Assembly (NCBI GenBank): GCA_030145055.1
Contig: JAQYWK010000002.1
Coordinates: 1-64,000 of the forward strand
Direction: 5' to 3'
Length of the DNA: 64,000 bases
From: Desulfovibrio sp.
GTDB taxonomy: Bacteria; Desulfobacterota; Desulfovibrionia; Desulfovibrionales; Desulfovibrionaceae
The translations under genes and the position numbers were made by a program. Below, in pieces: positions 50,729 through 58,908 of this stretch; positions within the stretch are counted from its first letter, which is position 1; each line of letters starts with the position of its first letter. Below the pieces are notes generated by a model that saw only the letters and a program-made list of their open reading frames with translations, made no database searches and had not been told where the DNA came from.

Positions 50729-51121
50729 TTATTTTTTTAGAGTATCGTAATGTTTCGCAACGAACGGAGGCATGAAGTTTGCGGTTAGATCTTGCAATTT
50801 GTCAGTTAAAATTTTTACATCCTTAAAGCCAGCTGCCTGTAAATAAACAAATGCCATCACAGCACGGACGCTACTGGCGCAGAAAGCAACGATTACCTTA
50901 TCCCTAGGTACTTCAGCTAAACGGTCAGGCAGTTCTGCAATGGGAATGTTAAGTGCGAAAGACAGACTCACCAGTTCAGCTTCTTCCTTGGAACGCAGAT
51001 CCAGCATTATGGCTTTGTCCTCTTTCTTGAGGGCAAGGAAGTCTTCCATCATAATGCGATACATTCCACTTTCAAAATAATCCAGTGTACAAGAACGATA
51101 AAGATCGTCTAACTCTTTCAT
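50729..51121 (-). CDS. Rhodanese-domain protein
   Basis: The 130-aa soluble protein has a rhodanese domain (about 25-115): IMLDLRSKEEAEL and the active loop VAFCASSVRAVM with Cys. Unlike the rhodanese at 9302, it has no signal or membrane segment, so it is cytoplasmic. It is monocistronic; ATG at 51121 follows AAGGAGCG. Likely a host gene that flanked the original tRNA. Confidence 0.85.
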   Translation of the reverse strand: MKELDDLYRSCTLDYFESGMYRIMMEDFLALKKEDKAIMLDLRSKEEAELVSLSFALNIPIAELPDRLAEVPRDKVIVAFCASSVRAVMAFVYLQAAGFKDVKILTDKLQDLTANFMPPFVAKHYDTLKK

Positions 51122-51450
51122 AAAAAACGCTCCTTTAATTTTGTTTATATAGTCTTTTAAAGACTACATACCTTCAAGTCATAAGTTCATGACTCATTAA
51201 TTTTATACCGCTGGGCGCAAGTAATAGTCCTAAATTGCCAATGCACTTATTTTCAAAAGCGGGGTTAATCCTTGGCATATTTATATAGGTAAATAGTCTC
51301 CTCGAAGAGAATATAATCCTTAATACATTGTAAGACTATAATTGTGAAGATCGTTTTAATAATATAAATCATTTAATTAATACCATACTTATCCGCTACA
51401 TATATAATTGTAATTTTAAACTTCACCCTCTTTTTGCGCTGTTGTGGGTC

Positions 51451-51554
51451 ACACCTGAAGCTGCGGCAAAAGCGGCAAACGTTAAGCTTCAGGTGGTCCA
51501 AAGGGGTAAGCAGAGCCTTCCGGGAAGGCCAGAACTAAGGGCAGAGTGCAGGCT
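51451..51554 (+). pseudogene. Relic of a gpD gene
   Basis: Aligns with gpD at 46249-46368: ACACCTGAAGC-GCGGC-AAAGCGGCAAA, and then 34 identical bases from CTTCCGGGAAGGCCAGAAC to GGGCAGAGTG with few changes. About 11 bases are missing in the middle. It is outside the prophage, with no other tail gene nearby, so it is a fragment of another related phage. The remainder of 51122-51745 is AT-rich with nothing else I can support. Confidence 0.85.
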
Positions 51555-51745
51555 TCCCATTAACAGCTTTCTTTTGATTCATCTGGACGGAGCGTACTAT
51601 TAGTAAAAAAGGCTTTGTAGCTTAATTGCGAGTGTCTTTCCTGTTTGATTGCTGTTCATTCGAATAATTGCGCCACCTCCTAAAGATTTTCAGGACATGT
51701 GCCGATAAAATTATAAGAACAAAAAAGAGATCCAAGGAGGATTGC

Positions 51746-52003
51746 ATGGAAATCAGTGGAACCAGTCAAACGATGGTACTGCCTAAGCAGCAACGAGCTG
51801 AGCAGAAGGTGACCGAGCAGCAGAAAAGCGGTGCAGAATCGAATGCGAATGATATTAAGAACATCAAAAAAGCAAAGATGGAGCGGCAGGTCATGGCTGA
51901 TCCTTCCCTTGCGGGCGAACTTGTCGCAACTAAAGCTGCTCCCACTTACAACACAAATGGGTCTGTTATCCAAGCCACGTCTAACTCGTTGGGTGAAGTA
52001 TAG
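51746..52003 (+). CDS. Small Gln/Lys-rich protein, unrecognised
   Basis: ATG at 51746 (MEISGTSQTMVLPKQQ) follows AAGGAGG with six bases; upstream in-frame codons are ignored. The 85-aa protein is polar, with KQQRAEQKVTEQQKSG then a low-complexity tail (TYNTNGSVIQATSNSLGEV). No signal peptide, no domain. Followed by a terminator. Likely a real single gene of unknown role. Confidence 0.55.
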   Translation: MEISGTSQTMVLPKQQRAEQKVTEQQKSGAESNANDIKNIKKAKMERQVMADPSLAGELVATKAAPTYNTNGSVIQATSNSLGEV

Positions 52004-52032
52004 TAGGCAACGTTTCTTTTATACTATATAAT

Positions 52033-52066
52033 AGGCCCTCTGTACCATGTGCAGGGGGCTTTTTAT
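52033..52066 (+). terminator. Terminator after 85-aa gene
   Basis: GCCCTCTG and CAGGGGGC pair around an 8-base loop, followed by five T. Confidence 0.8.
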
Positions 52067-52071
52067 ATGCC

Positions 52072-52138
52072 TTCAATCTGAATTATCTTGTCTGTTCCGA
52101 ATTCCTTCTCCAGCCACCACGCGCGTGACTCTGATCAG
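52072..52138 (-). pseudogene. Relic of integrase C-terminus
   Basis: On the minus strand it reads SRAWWLEKEFGTDKIIQIEG, matching GARVELDKVFGTGKVIQIED at the end of the prophage integrase (10470-10530). The rest of the gene is gone. It is in the same orientation as the intact integrase. It shows that a related prophage once lay here. Confidence 0.8.
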
Positions 52139-52276
52139 AACCTGCTACCTACCACTCATATACAAGCCCCGTTTCCCAGTGTGATATTAGGGGCGTATTT
52201 AAGTATATAATTTAAGTTGACTTCTTGTGTTATTTTGTAAATATATACCATAAATAAATTAAGAGGGTGGGAAGGT

Positions 52277-52363
52277 ATGTTTATAAAAATAACAGGAATT
52301 ATTTTTGCTTTTTCGACAATTTTTTCTTTTATATTTATCATAGTTGAGTGTGGTCTTTTTTAA
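52277..52363 (+). CDS. 28-aa hydrophobic peptide
   Basis: ATG at 52277 with GGTGGGAAGG upstream encodes MFIKITGIIFAFSTIFSFIF then IIVECGLF, one membrane helix with a short polar end. The ribosome-binding site and clean hydrophobic helix support it, but the AT-rich background could produce such an ORF by chance. The rest of 52139-52478 is AT-rich intergenic sequence. Confidence 0.3.
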   Translation: MFIKITGIIFAFSTIFSFIFIIVECGLF

Positions 52364-52478
52364 TATCAATTTCCCTTTTTCTTTTAAGTCAAATACGTAG
52401 TTTTTTCTTTCAAATCACTTGTAGTAATTTTATAATAGTGTATTGGTGTTATAAAATTAATATAAAGGTGGATTTGGT

Positions 52479-52802
52479 GTGAAGATTCCTAAGTTTTATG
52501 ATTTAATGACTCCTGTCTTACGAGCAATAGAAAAGCTTGGTGGGGCTGCAAATATTCAAGAGCTTGCTGAAGAAGTAATAAATGTTCTTTGTCCTTCTGA
52601 AACTACACTATCCGCTTTGAAAGCTCCTGGAAGAATTCATCCTTCAAAAATTGAATGCAAAATTGCTTACGCCAGCAAATACCTTTGTTTTTATGGCGTT
52701 CTTGAGCAGAATGAAGATGATACGTGGATGGTAACTGATAAGCATGAACTTGGAATGGTTGTGACGCACGACGACATAATAAAGTTTGCATTAGAAAAAT
52801 AA
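52479..52802 (+). CDS. Stand-alone Mrr-N winged-helix protein
   Basis: GTG at 52479 with AAGGTGGA upstream. The 107-aa protein looks like the Mrr N-terminal domain: FYDLMTPVLRAIEKLGGAAN, INVLCPSETTLSALKAPG, IAYASKYLCFYGVLEQNEDD, and VTDKHELGM. In Mrr restriction enzymes this winged helix precedes a nuclease domain. Here the ORF ends cleanly after the winged helix and a terminator follows, so the nuclease half is absent. It may be a DNA-binding regulator or a truncated Mrr. Confidence 0.65.
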   Translation: MKIPKFYDLMTPVLRAIEKLGGAANIQELAEEVINVLCPSETTLSALKAPGRIHPSKIECKIAYASKYLCFYGVLEQNEDDTWMVTDKHELGMVVTHDDIIKFALEK

Positions 52803-52855
52803 AATGGAGCTAGATGTTTAGCTCGATCTAAATCCTCCAAAATATATTTAAAATA

Positions 52856-52884
52856 AAAGCCCCCGCGTTGAGTCGTGGGCTTTC
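52856..52884 (+). terminator. Terminator after Mrr-N gene
   Basis: AAAGCCCCCG/CGTGGGCTTT-type stem with a short loop and T-rich end. Confidence 0.75.
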
Positions 52885-52979
52885 TTAATTGCAAAACATC
52901 TAAGCTGACTGATGTTTGATTAAGTGTATGTGTTTGAGTAACAACTTATAAATAAATATTTATTTAAGCAGGAGAGTGT

Positions 52980-53102
52980 ATGATAAGTTGGTGGAAAAAA
53001 TTGTCCAACTTTTGGTGTGGTTTTATTACTGGTGGTGTGGTTGTCCCGCTTTGTATTATAGTAGTTGAGATTATCTTCAAACTAGTTTTGAATGCGTATT
53101 AA
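52980..53102 (+). CDS. 40-aa membrane peptide
   Basis: ATG at 52980 follows GCAGGAGAG with good spacing. It encodes MISWWKKLSNFWCGFITGG then a hydrophobic stretch VVVPLCIIVVEIIFKLVL, a single membrane helix with a Trp-rich, basic N-terminus. It lies beside the relic att site, like cargo at a prophage right end. Too short for family assignment. Confidence 0.45.
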   Translation: MISWWKKLSNFWCGFITGGVVVPLCIIVVEIIFKLVLNAY

Positions 53103-53106
53103 TTAC

Positions 53107-53184
53107 CTGAAATAATAAGATGAATATTTTCTCTCGTGGTCCCATGAGCTAGAAACCACAAGCTTGAATCTTGTTTGGTATTGC
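53107..53184. other. Relic attR-like site
   Basis: From CTGAAATAA through CTCGTGGTCCC, then ATGAGCTAGAAACCACAAG and CTTGAATCTTGT...TTGC, it matches the right end of the prophage (50448-50526) with scattered changes in the tRNA-derived core. It marks the right boundary of an earlier, decayed related prophage. Confidence 0.75.
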
Positions 53185-53779
53185 TTGAAATGTCGCACTG
53201 TAGGTGAATTGATATCTCTTCATGTTTAATATTTTATATTTGTATGTAATAATAGTACGTTACGGTATTGCGGGGTTTGGTGATATCTGTTATTTTTTAA
53301 AAATTGTAAACTTGGTTAATTGTTAGCTTGCATTTCGCAATGTTAGTTATTGAAGCTATAGCATAATTCAACCCACAGTCATTACGCCTACCCTGATTTT
53401 TTTCTTCAAGTATGTTATCGAATTTCCGTTCAGAAAGCCAGTGACTCGCATCTTTTAAAGTAGTCTTTTTTTGTTGTTTGATATAGGTTTTGCGATTAAT
53501 ATATAGACATATGTGCTTGATTGAAATAGGGTTTGCGTGTCATTGAGTTGTGTAGATTTTGGTTGATTAATATCCCCGTGGGGCATCTACATCAAGTTTT
53601 TGTAGCATAGTTGTTGGTGTAAATGGAGTAATCTGTAAGATAACTTATTGTATTATTAGTTTTAATTTAAGAATGATAAGAAAATAATATTTTAGAGTTG
53701 TTGTATTTATGGAATTTAAATATAATTATACGATACATAATTGTACCGTGGTGAATATTATTTGTAAGAAGGGGGGTGT
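53185..53779. other. AT-rich region upstream of the OmpA cassette
   Basis: No coding ORF is seen. A likely promoter is TTGTTG (53698-53703), 17 bases, TATAAT (53721-53726). A short CCCCGTGGGG hairpin is at 53573. Otherwise I see nothing to annotate. Confidence 0.5.
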
Positions 53780-54712
53780 ATGGTTAAGCCATATTTAAAA
53801 GCATTAGTTATATTATTCATTTGTTCTTCAATGTTCAATTGTAGCCTGTTTAGTAATAACAGTGTCCGTACAGAGGAAGGTGTAAATAAGGCTGAGGGGC
53901 AAGGATATGAATGGACCGATAGGGATTCAATTAAAGATCTTTCTGACACAAGTTCACATAGCCTGACTCAAAGTGATAAAGAAAAGTTAGAAGACCGCGA
54001 AAATAGGATTAATAACCAAATTAGTTATTATGATCTTAGCAGTAATACTTCTGTAGAAAGTTTTCAAATTGAGAAACCCTTACCGAATGGAAGAAGGGAA
54101 GTTATTCCTATTGTTAGAGTGCGTTTTTCGCAGTTAGCTTTTTTTGATTCTGACTCTGCCAAGCTTAAATTAGAAACTGAGAAAGTTATTCAGTTAATTG
54201 CTAAAATAATGAAGCATGAAGATACTGACACTCAGCTGCTTCTTTTAGGACACACTGATAGTAAAGGTTCTCAGAAACATAATATGGAATTATCGCGATT
54301 TCGAGCTGTTAACGTCTTGAAATTATTGAGGAAGAATGGTGTTTCGAATAGTCAAATGTCTACTATGGCAATTGGAGAAAGTCAGCCTATTTCTTCTAAT
54401 AAAATCTCTGCAGGAAGAGCCATTAACCGACGGGTTGAATTTATAATATCAATGGATAGAGACGCAAACCGTTATTTTGTAAATGAAGCTGATTTTTGCG
54501 AAAGCTGCCTTGATGATCATATGGCTAATCCGCAAGTTAATAAAGATGTTCGAAAACCAATTCGAGAACTTAAGGTCCTTAGACTTCCTGAAAAAGAAAT
54601 TGAATTAGATACGGGCGTGGATGCAAGGCTTAATGCTAATGCGACTGCTGAAAGGCCTACAATTGAAACGTATATGGACAAGCCTGTAATTATAAAAACT
54701 TATAAGGAGTAA
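53780..54712 (+). CDS. OmpA-family lipoprotein of envelope cassette
   Basis: The 310-aa protein has a lipoprotein signal (MVKPYLKALVILFICSSMFNC, Cys 21 acylated). A polar linker follows (about 25-110), then an OmpA C-terminal peptidoglycan-binding domain (about 112-232: FDSDSAKLKL, LLLGHTDSKGSQKHNMELSR, RFRAVNVLKLL, GESQPISSN, INRRVEF). A ~80-aa C-terminal extension contains CESC. It would sit in the outer membrane or periplasm, gripping peptidoglycan. ATG follows AAGGGGGG. Three bases separate it from the next gene. It is not MotB-like because it lacks an N-terminal membrane helix. Confidence 0.85.
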   Translation: MVKPYLKALVILFICSSMFNCSLFSNNSVRTEEGVNKAEGQGYEWTDRDSIKDLSDTSSHSLTQSDKEKLEDRENRINNQISYYDLSSNTSVESFQIEKPLPNGRREVIPIVRVRFSQLAFFDSDSAKLKLETEKVIQLIAKIMKHEDTDTQLLLLGHTDSKGSQKHNMELSRFRAVNVLKLLRKNGVSNSQMSTMAIGESQPISSNKISAGRAINRRVEFIISMDRDANRYFVNEADFCESCLDDHMANPQVNKDVRKPIRELKVLRLPEKEIELDTGVDARLNANATAERPTIETYMDKPVIIKTYKE

Positions 54713-54714
54713 AC

Positions 54715-56046
54715 ATGAATGAAAGAAGTAGAGTCGAGTCACATATTAGAGACTCTTTTAATGTTTGTAAGGGATGGAGTTATCCTTCTCCGCACAGTAT
54801 AAATGAAAAAATCCTTGAAGCGGCCAACAAGGAAGCTTCTGAAAACAATATTTTTTGTGATGATTTTGGATTGACTAAAGGCATGAGTGAAGTTTGTACA
54901 CATTTTGCCAAAGAATCTCTTCATAGTTTTAATGTTTCTTATTGCGAGTTTATGACAGCATGTGCTCCCCATATTAAGAAGATTCAAAAATACAGTGAAT
55001 TGGAAGTCCGTTATCAACAAATTGATGACGGAATTGATAGTAAAATTAATGATGAAAAAGCTGGTATCACTTCAACAAATAAATATGTTGAGATGAATAA
55101 AGAGTTAGAAGAAGCTCGTGAAAGATATAAAAGGATCCGATACAAAGAAGGGAATCGTGATGTTGGTCTTCGTCCACTTTGGTTATATCTTCTTGTCTTA
55201 ACAGTTTTGGGTATTGGGGAAATTTTTCTAAATTATGAATTTATTTTTGATTTCATGGAAATTCCCGCCTTTGCTTTTTCTGGAGCGGCCATTGTCGGCT
55301 TTTTGATGGCATGGGCTTCTCATGAGCATGGAATAGCTCTTAAGCAGTATAGCCATTACTTTGGAAAACATGTGCAGCCTGAGGATAAGACATCACTGGG
55401 ATGGAAATTTTTTGTCGCATCGACATTTTTGCTTTTAACCTTTGTTGGGCTCTATTTTGTTCGCTTCATTGCGGTCGCTAATGCTCAAGCTAGTGTCCAA
55501 GCTGCAGCTGGTATTGATATTTTGAACCTTGGGAGTCTTAAATTACACGGTGTGGGACCACATGCATCAGCTTTGACTAGTTTGATGTTCAATCTTGCGG
55601 TGTGGGGTAGTGGTGTTTGTGTCTCATATTATTTTCATGATAAAAATCCTGATTATATTGACGCTGCAAAGCAAAAAAATCGTGCTGAACATAAATTTTG
55701 TAAATTAACAAAACGTCATGATGCGAATATCGAAGCATACAATGCTAGCCGCAGTGTTGAGAAAGATAATGTTGAGAATGAACTTTTAGCTCTTAATGAA
55801 GATCTAGGCGATCATTTAGACTTGTATAATACATTGCAAGACCACAGACTTAAAATAATTAAGGGAATTACTAACCTTACAAATCAAACTTTAACTATAT
55901 ACCAAAGAGCGTTGATTGGAATTCTTGAGCAAAATGAGAACACTAATATTTACGCCGCTAATGGTGAGATAATTTCACGGCAACATTTAGTTAGACATCC
56001 TTTTCGTGTTGATGAGGATTACGTCGTTAATTTAATTAACTGGTAG
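54715..56046 (+). CDS. Four-TM coiled-coil protein of envelope cassette
   Basis: The 443-aa protein has a ~150-aa helical cytoplasmic N-terminus. Membrane segments lie at about 158-174, 185-203, 235-258 and 288-306. A long C-terminal coiled-coil/helical part (about 315-425) carries charged repeats. No ATPase, channel (MotA/ExbB Pro/Thr) or enzyme motif is recognised. It is tightly packed with the OmpA gene before and the exported protein after (5-base gap), so the three likely form one complex across the envelope. Family unknown. Confidence 0.75.
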   Translation: MNERSRVESHIRDSFNVCKGWSYPSPHSINEKILEAANKEASENNIFCDDFGLTKGMSEVCTHFAKESLHSFNVSYCEFMTACAPHIKKIQKYSELEVRYQQIDDGIDSKINDEKAGITSTNKYVEMNKELEEARERYKRIRYKEGNRDVGLRPLWLYLLVLTVLGIGEIFLNYEFIFDFMEIPAFAFSGAAIVGFLMAWASHEHGIALKQYSHYFGKHVQPEDKTSLGWKFFVASTFLLLTFVGLYFVRFIAVANAQASVQAAAGIDILNLGSLKLHGVGPHASALTSLMFNLAVWGSGVCVSYYFHDKNPDYIDAAKQKNRAEHKFCKLTKRHDANIEAYNASRSVEKDNVENELLALNEDLGDHLDLYNTLQDHRLKIIKGITNLTNQTLTIYQRALIGILEQNENTNIYAANGEIISRQHLVRHPFRVDEDYVVNLINW

Positions 56047-56051
56047 GAAAT

Positions 56052-57134
56052 ATGATAAGAAGAACAATTTTTATTACACTTATTTTGAGTTTGTCTGTAG
56101 TCTCTTCGGCATTCGCTTTTCTTGGTTCAAGTCTTCCTAATATAACGAAATTTGAGGGCAAAAATAACTTTAGACAGACAGTTGTTTATATAGACCAAAG
56201 CGTGATGCGTGAAGGTGAAACAGCATGGGCTAAAAGAATCGCTACAAAGTTAGAGGTTTCACTTATGCCTGCTGAAAAAGTTACTATAATGTTAATGGAC
56301 GCGGAACGCTATAATGTTAAGGAAATTTGGTCTGGAGCGTGGCCTGGATATACAGCAGTAGAGGCTCGTGAAATTAAGGATAATAGAGGTATTGGGAGTT
56401 TTTTCAGGAAAGATCCACTTGATACCCTTACTGAAGAACGTGCTTTTTTTAAAACTAAATTAGGATCATCTTTGGGACAAATTTATTCTAAAAGAACATC
56501 TTCTACCAATGGACCCAAAAACATTTTGTTCACCTTAGCCTCCGATGAAGCTCGTTTTAACCAAATAGGCATGGTTACCCGGGTAATTCTTTATTCTGAT
56601 ATGGAATGTGAAATGAAAGTAAAAGATTTATCGGTAGATTTTTCTAATGCTATTTTTTATGTATTCGGAATAAATTCAAAACAATTAGCTCAAAAAAAAG
56701 AGTGGGGGAAAACTTTGCTCAGTGCTAATGGATTACTAGCATCATTTGGTAATGATTTATCCTTGCCTGCAGGCTCCCCCCAAAAGGTTTATCACTATTC
56801 AATTAAATATACTAATTTAGTCGACAATGTGATGTTAGGTGATATGATTCTTATGGTAAAACAAGATGGAAAAATGTGTGACAGTTATATCAATATGCGT
56901 AGTGTTTCTTCTCCTAGAGCTTCTTTGCTTACAGGATTCGTGGATGAATCTAGAAAAAATATCCAAGTTAAGGCTAAGAGTGTTGGCAAATTAACTTCTC
57001 TGGTTAAAGGTGAGATTATTGAACTTACCGGAAATGGAGTTCTTACTGGTTTTATAGGACATCCAGAATTCAATGCGGAAAATAATAAACCGGCAGTTTT
57101 TAAAGTCACGGCGACCACTCAAGCTTATAGGTAG
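56052..57134 (+). CDS. Exported VWA-like protein of envelope cassette
   Basis: The 360-aa protein has a cleavable signal (about 1-22, ending SSAFA). The mature part opens with RQTVVYIDQSVMREGE, like a von Willebrand A first strand with a partial MIDAS (DxS). It continues with ILYSDMECE and IFYVFGIN, which fit later VWA strands. The C-terminal ~120 residues are beta-rich. VWA domains bind protein partners, often via metal. It ends 40 bases before the hairpin/gpW relic. Family unknown. Confidence 0.7.
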   Translation: MIRRTIFITLILSLSVVSSAFAFLGSSLPNITKFEGKNNFRQTVVYIDQSVMREGETAWAKRIATKLEVSLMPAEKVTIMLMDAERYNVKEIWSGAWPGYTAVEAREIKDNRGIGSFFRKDPLDTLTEERAFFKTKLGSSLGQIYSKRTSSTNGPKNILFTLASDEARFNQIGMVTRVILYSDMECEMKVKDLSVDFSNAIFYVFGINSKQLAQKKEWGKTLLSANGLLASFGNDLSLPAGSPQKVYHYSIKYTNLVDNVMLGDMILMVKQDGKMCDSYINMRSVSSPRASLLTGFVDESRKNIQVKAKSVGKLTSLVKGEIIELTGNGVLTGFIGHPEFNAENNKPAVFKVTATTQAYR

Positions 57135-57173
57135 TTATTATTTCCTAGCAAACTAACCATTCCTAAATAACCA

Positions 57174-57230
57174 CCTCGATTGTTATGATTGTCCCAAATT
57201 GACGGACGATCATAATAATCGAGTTTTTTT
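57174..57230 (+). repeat. Second copy of the pre-gpW hairpin
   Basis: Left arm 57174-57194 is identical to that at 28350-28370. The right arm 57204-57223 differs, yet pairing is kept (A-C becomes A-T; a T-A becomes T-G). Eight T follow, then ATG. The flank AAATAACCAC is also shared. It marks the right end of the cargo slot in a lost prophage. Confidence 0.88.
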
Positions 57231-57231
57231 T

Positions 57232-57269
57232 ATGCTTCGTAAATGGCTAGAGTTATCTTGTTGTTGAAG
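57232..57269 (+). pseudogene. Relic of gpW start
   Basis: ATGCTTCGTAAATGGCTAGA aligns with the gpW start ATGCTCCAGAAACGGCTGGA (28408 on), giving MLRKWLE against MLQKRLD, then stops within 11 codons. Confidence 0.75.
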
Positions 57270-57494
57270 AATACATGGATAATCGGCTACGGGAATTACA
57301 CCGAAACTCCTTATTGGTAACAATCATAAAAATATTATTGCTCTTCTGGCTGAATTAGACGAAGAGCAGTTCTACGTAACGCAATTTGGACTTTATGCGG
57401 AAAACCGCGTCCGACAGAGAATAAGAATTACAGCTGAAAGCATTGGCAAGTATATTCTTGTTACAATATGAATTGAGCTACAACAGGAGCATTC
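57270..57494. other. Spacer with a C-terminal coding remnant
   Basis: One frame reads LLIGNNHKNIIALLAELDEE then QFYVTQFGLYAENRVRQR and IRITAESIGKYILVTI to a stop at 57471, with no start. It looks like the tail of a broken gene that I cannot identify. Confidence 0.4.
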
Positions 57495-58841
57495 ATGCTG
57501 ATTAATATATCAAAAGACCTGGCCTTGACCGATACTCCTTCTGCGTTGGTGGATGAAATCAAAGAAGCCTTAACCCTGATGAACCCTGCGTTTGTAAACG
57601 CCATGAAGTACGGACGTAGAGTTAGAGGTATAAAAAAACACCTCAAGATGTACACAGGCGATAGTAAAGGGCGTTTGCATTGTCCGCGTGGATTCGGACT
57701 TGAGCTTCATAAGCTTGCTAAAGCAGCAGGTGAAGATATTATATATGAAGATAATAGACGGGAACTTGATCCTGTAGATTTCGAATTCAAAGGAGAGCTG
57801 CGACCCTATCAGCAAGAAGCTCTTCAATCATTTATCCAGCCGACCCAAGGTGTTCTTGAAGCTGGAACCGGAGCGGGCAAAACCGTTATGGCTCTGGCAT
57901 TGATTGCTGAGCGCAAGCAGCCTTGTCTCGTGATTGTTCATACAAAGGAATTGCTTCTGCAATGGGTAGACAGGGCTCGTCAATTTTTGGGAGTTGAAGC
58001 TGGTCAGGTGGGGAATGGTAAGTTCAATATCCAACCTTTCACCGTTGCTACTATTCAGACGGCCCGTAACCGTTTAGAAAAGCTTACTCCTGTTTTCGGG
58101 CATGTTGTTGTTGACGAATGTCACAGGGCGCCTGCTAGCACCTTTCAAGAGGTCGTGACCTCATTTGATGCAAAGTATCTGACTGGCCTTTCTGCTACGC
58201 CATACCGTAATGACGGCCTTGACCGGATGATAGATATGAGCCTTGGAAATGTTGTTCACCGGGTTGACCCTAAACGGCTTCGAGACATCGGAGCTATCCT
58301 GAAGCCTGAAATTATTACTGTGAATACAGCTTTCTCATTTGCTGGTGACGCATCAAATGAATATCCTCTTATGATGACAGCTGTAGCCGAGGATTATGGA
58401 CGCAACAGCCTTATCGCGGGTTGCGTTACGGAAGAGCTTGAGCAAAATTCGGGAACCCTTTTGCTAGTTGCGGACAGAACAGCGCATCTCGATGCGCTGG
58501 CTGGTATTCTAGAAGTTCAGGGCGTGAGCGTTTCTGTTCTGACTGGGAAGACTCCGGCAGGTGAGCGAGGGGAGATTGTTGAGAATCTGAATGCCGGAAA
58601 AATTAAAGTGCTGGCAAGCACAGCGTCACTTATTGGCGAAGGGTTTGATTGTTCTGGGCTTTCCACTCTGTTTCTTTGCTCTCCGATTAAGTCGAAAGGC
58701 AGGCTAGTGCAGATTATCGGACGAATTTTGCGACCTGCTGATGGTAAGCGACCACGGCTCTATGATTTCATTGACGGAAAAGTGGGAGTGCTCAAGTACA
58801 GTGCCGAAGTTCGAGAGAAGATTTATGAAGAAATAGTGTAA
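57495..58841 (+). CDS. SF2 DEAD/DEAH-type helicase
   Basis: The 448-aa protein has an N-terminal ~95-aa domain then a two-lobe SF2 motor. Motif Q-like ELRPYQQEALQSF is followed by Walker A LEAGTGAGKTVMAL (about 117-130), DECH in VVVDECHRAPAS (about 200), LTGLSATPYRND, and motif VI QIIGRILRPADGKRP (about 410). It resembles XPB/UvsW-like translocases often seen in phages and bacteria. ATG after CAGGAG. It follows the prophage relic and ends at a terminator, so host or relic-phage origin is uncertain. Confidence 0.85.
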   Translation: MLINISKDLALTDTPSALVDEIKEALTLMNPAFVNAMKYGRRVRGIKKHLKMYTGDSKGRLHCPRGFGLELHKLAKAAGEDIIYEDNRRELDPVDFEFKGELRPYQQEALQSFIQPTQGVLEAGTGAGKTVMALALIAERKQPCLVIVHTKELLLQWVDRARQFLGVEAGQVGNGKFNIQPFTVATIQTARNRLEKLTPVFGHVVVDECHRAPASTFQEVVTSFDAKYLTGLSATPYRNDGLDRMIDMSLGNVVHRVDPKRLRDIGAILKPEIITVNTAFSFAGDASNEYPLMMTAVAEDYGRNSLIAGCVTEELEQNSGTLLLVADRTAHLDALAGILEVQGVSVSVLTGKTPAGERGEIVENLNAGKIKVLASTASLIGEGFDCSGLSTLFLCSPIKSKGRLVQIIGRILRPADGKRPRLYDFIDGKVGVLKYSAEVREKIYEEIV

Positions 58842-58861
58842 AAATAATTTTGACTTGAGTT

Positions 58862-58900
58862 CGCCCGCTATTAAATAATTTAGATAGCGGGCGTTTTTTT
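58862..58900. terminator. Terminator between helicase and histidine kinase
   Basis: CGCCCGCTA and TAGCGGGCG pair around an AT-rich loop, followed by seven T; convergent genes on both sides. Confidence 0.9.
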
Positions 58901-58908
58901 GTAGAAAT

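Noticed and set aside
52479-52802. Complete Mrr restriction enzyme
   Set aside because: Only the N-terminal winged helix is present; no nuclease domain in any frame downstream before the terminator.
53780-56046. Zorya (ZorA/ZorB) defence system
   Set aside because: The OmpA protein is a lipoprotein without a MotB-type membrane helix, the TM protein lacks MotA/ExbB features, and no ZorC/ZorD/ZorE follows.
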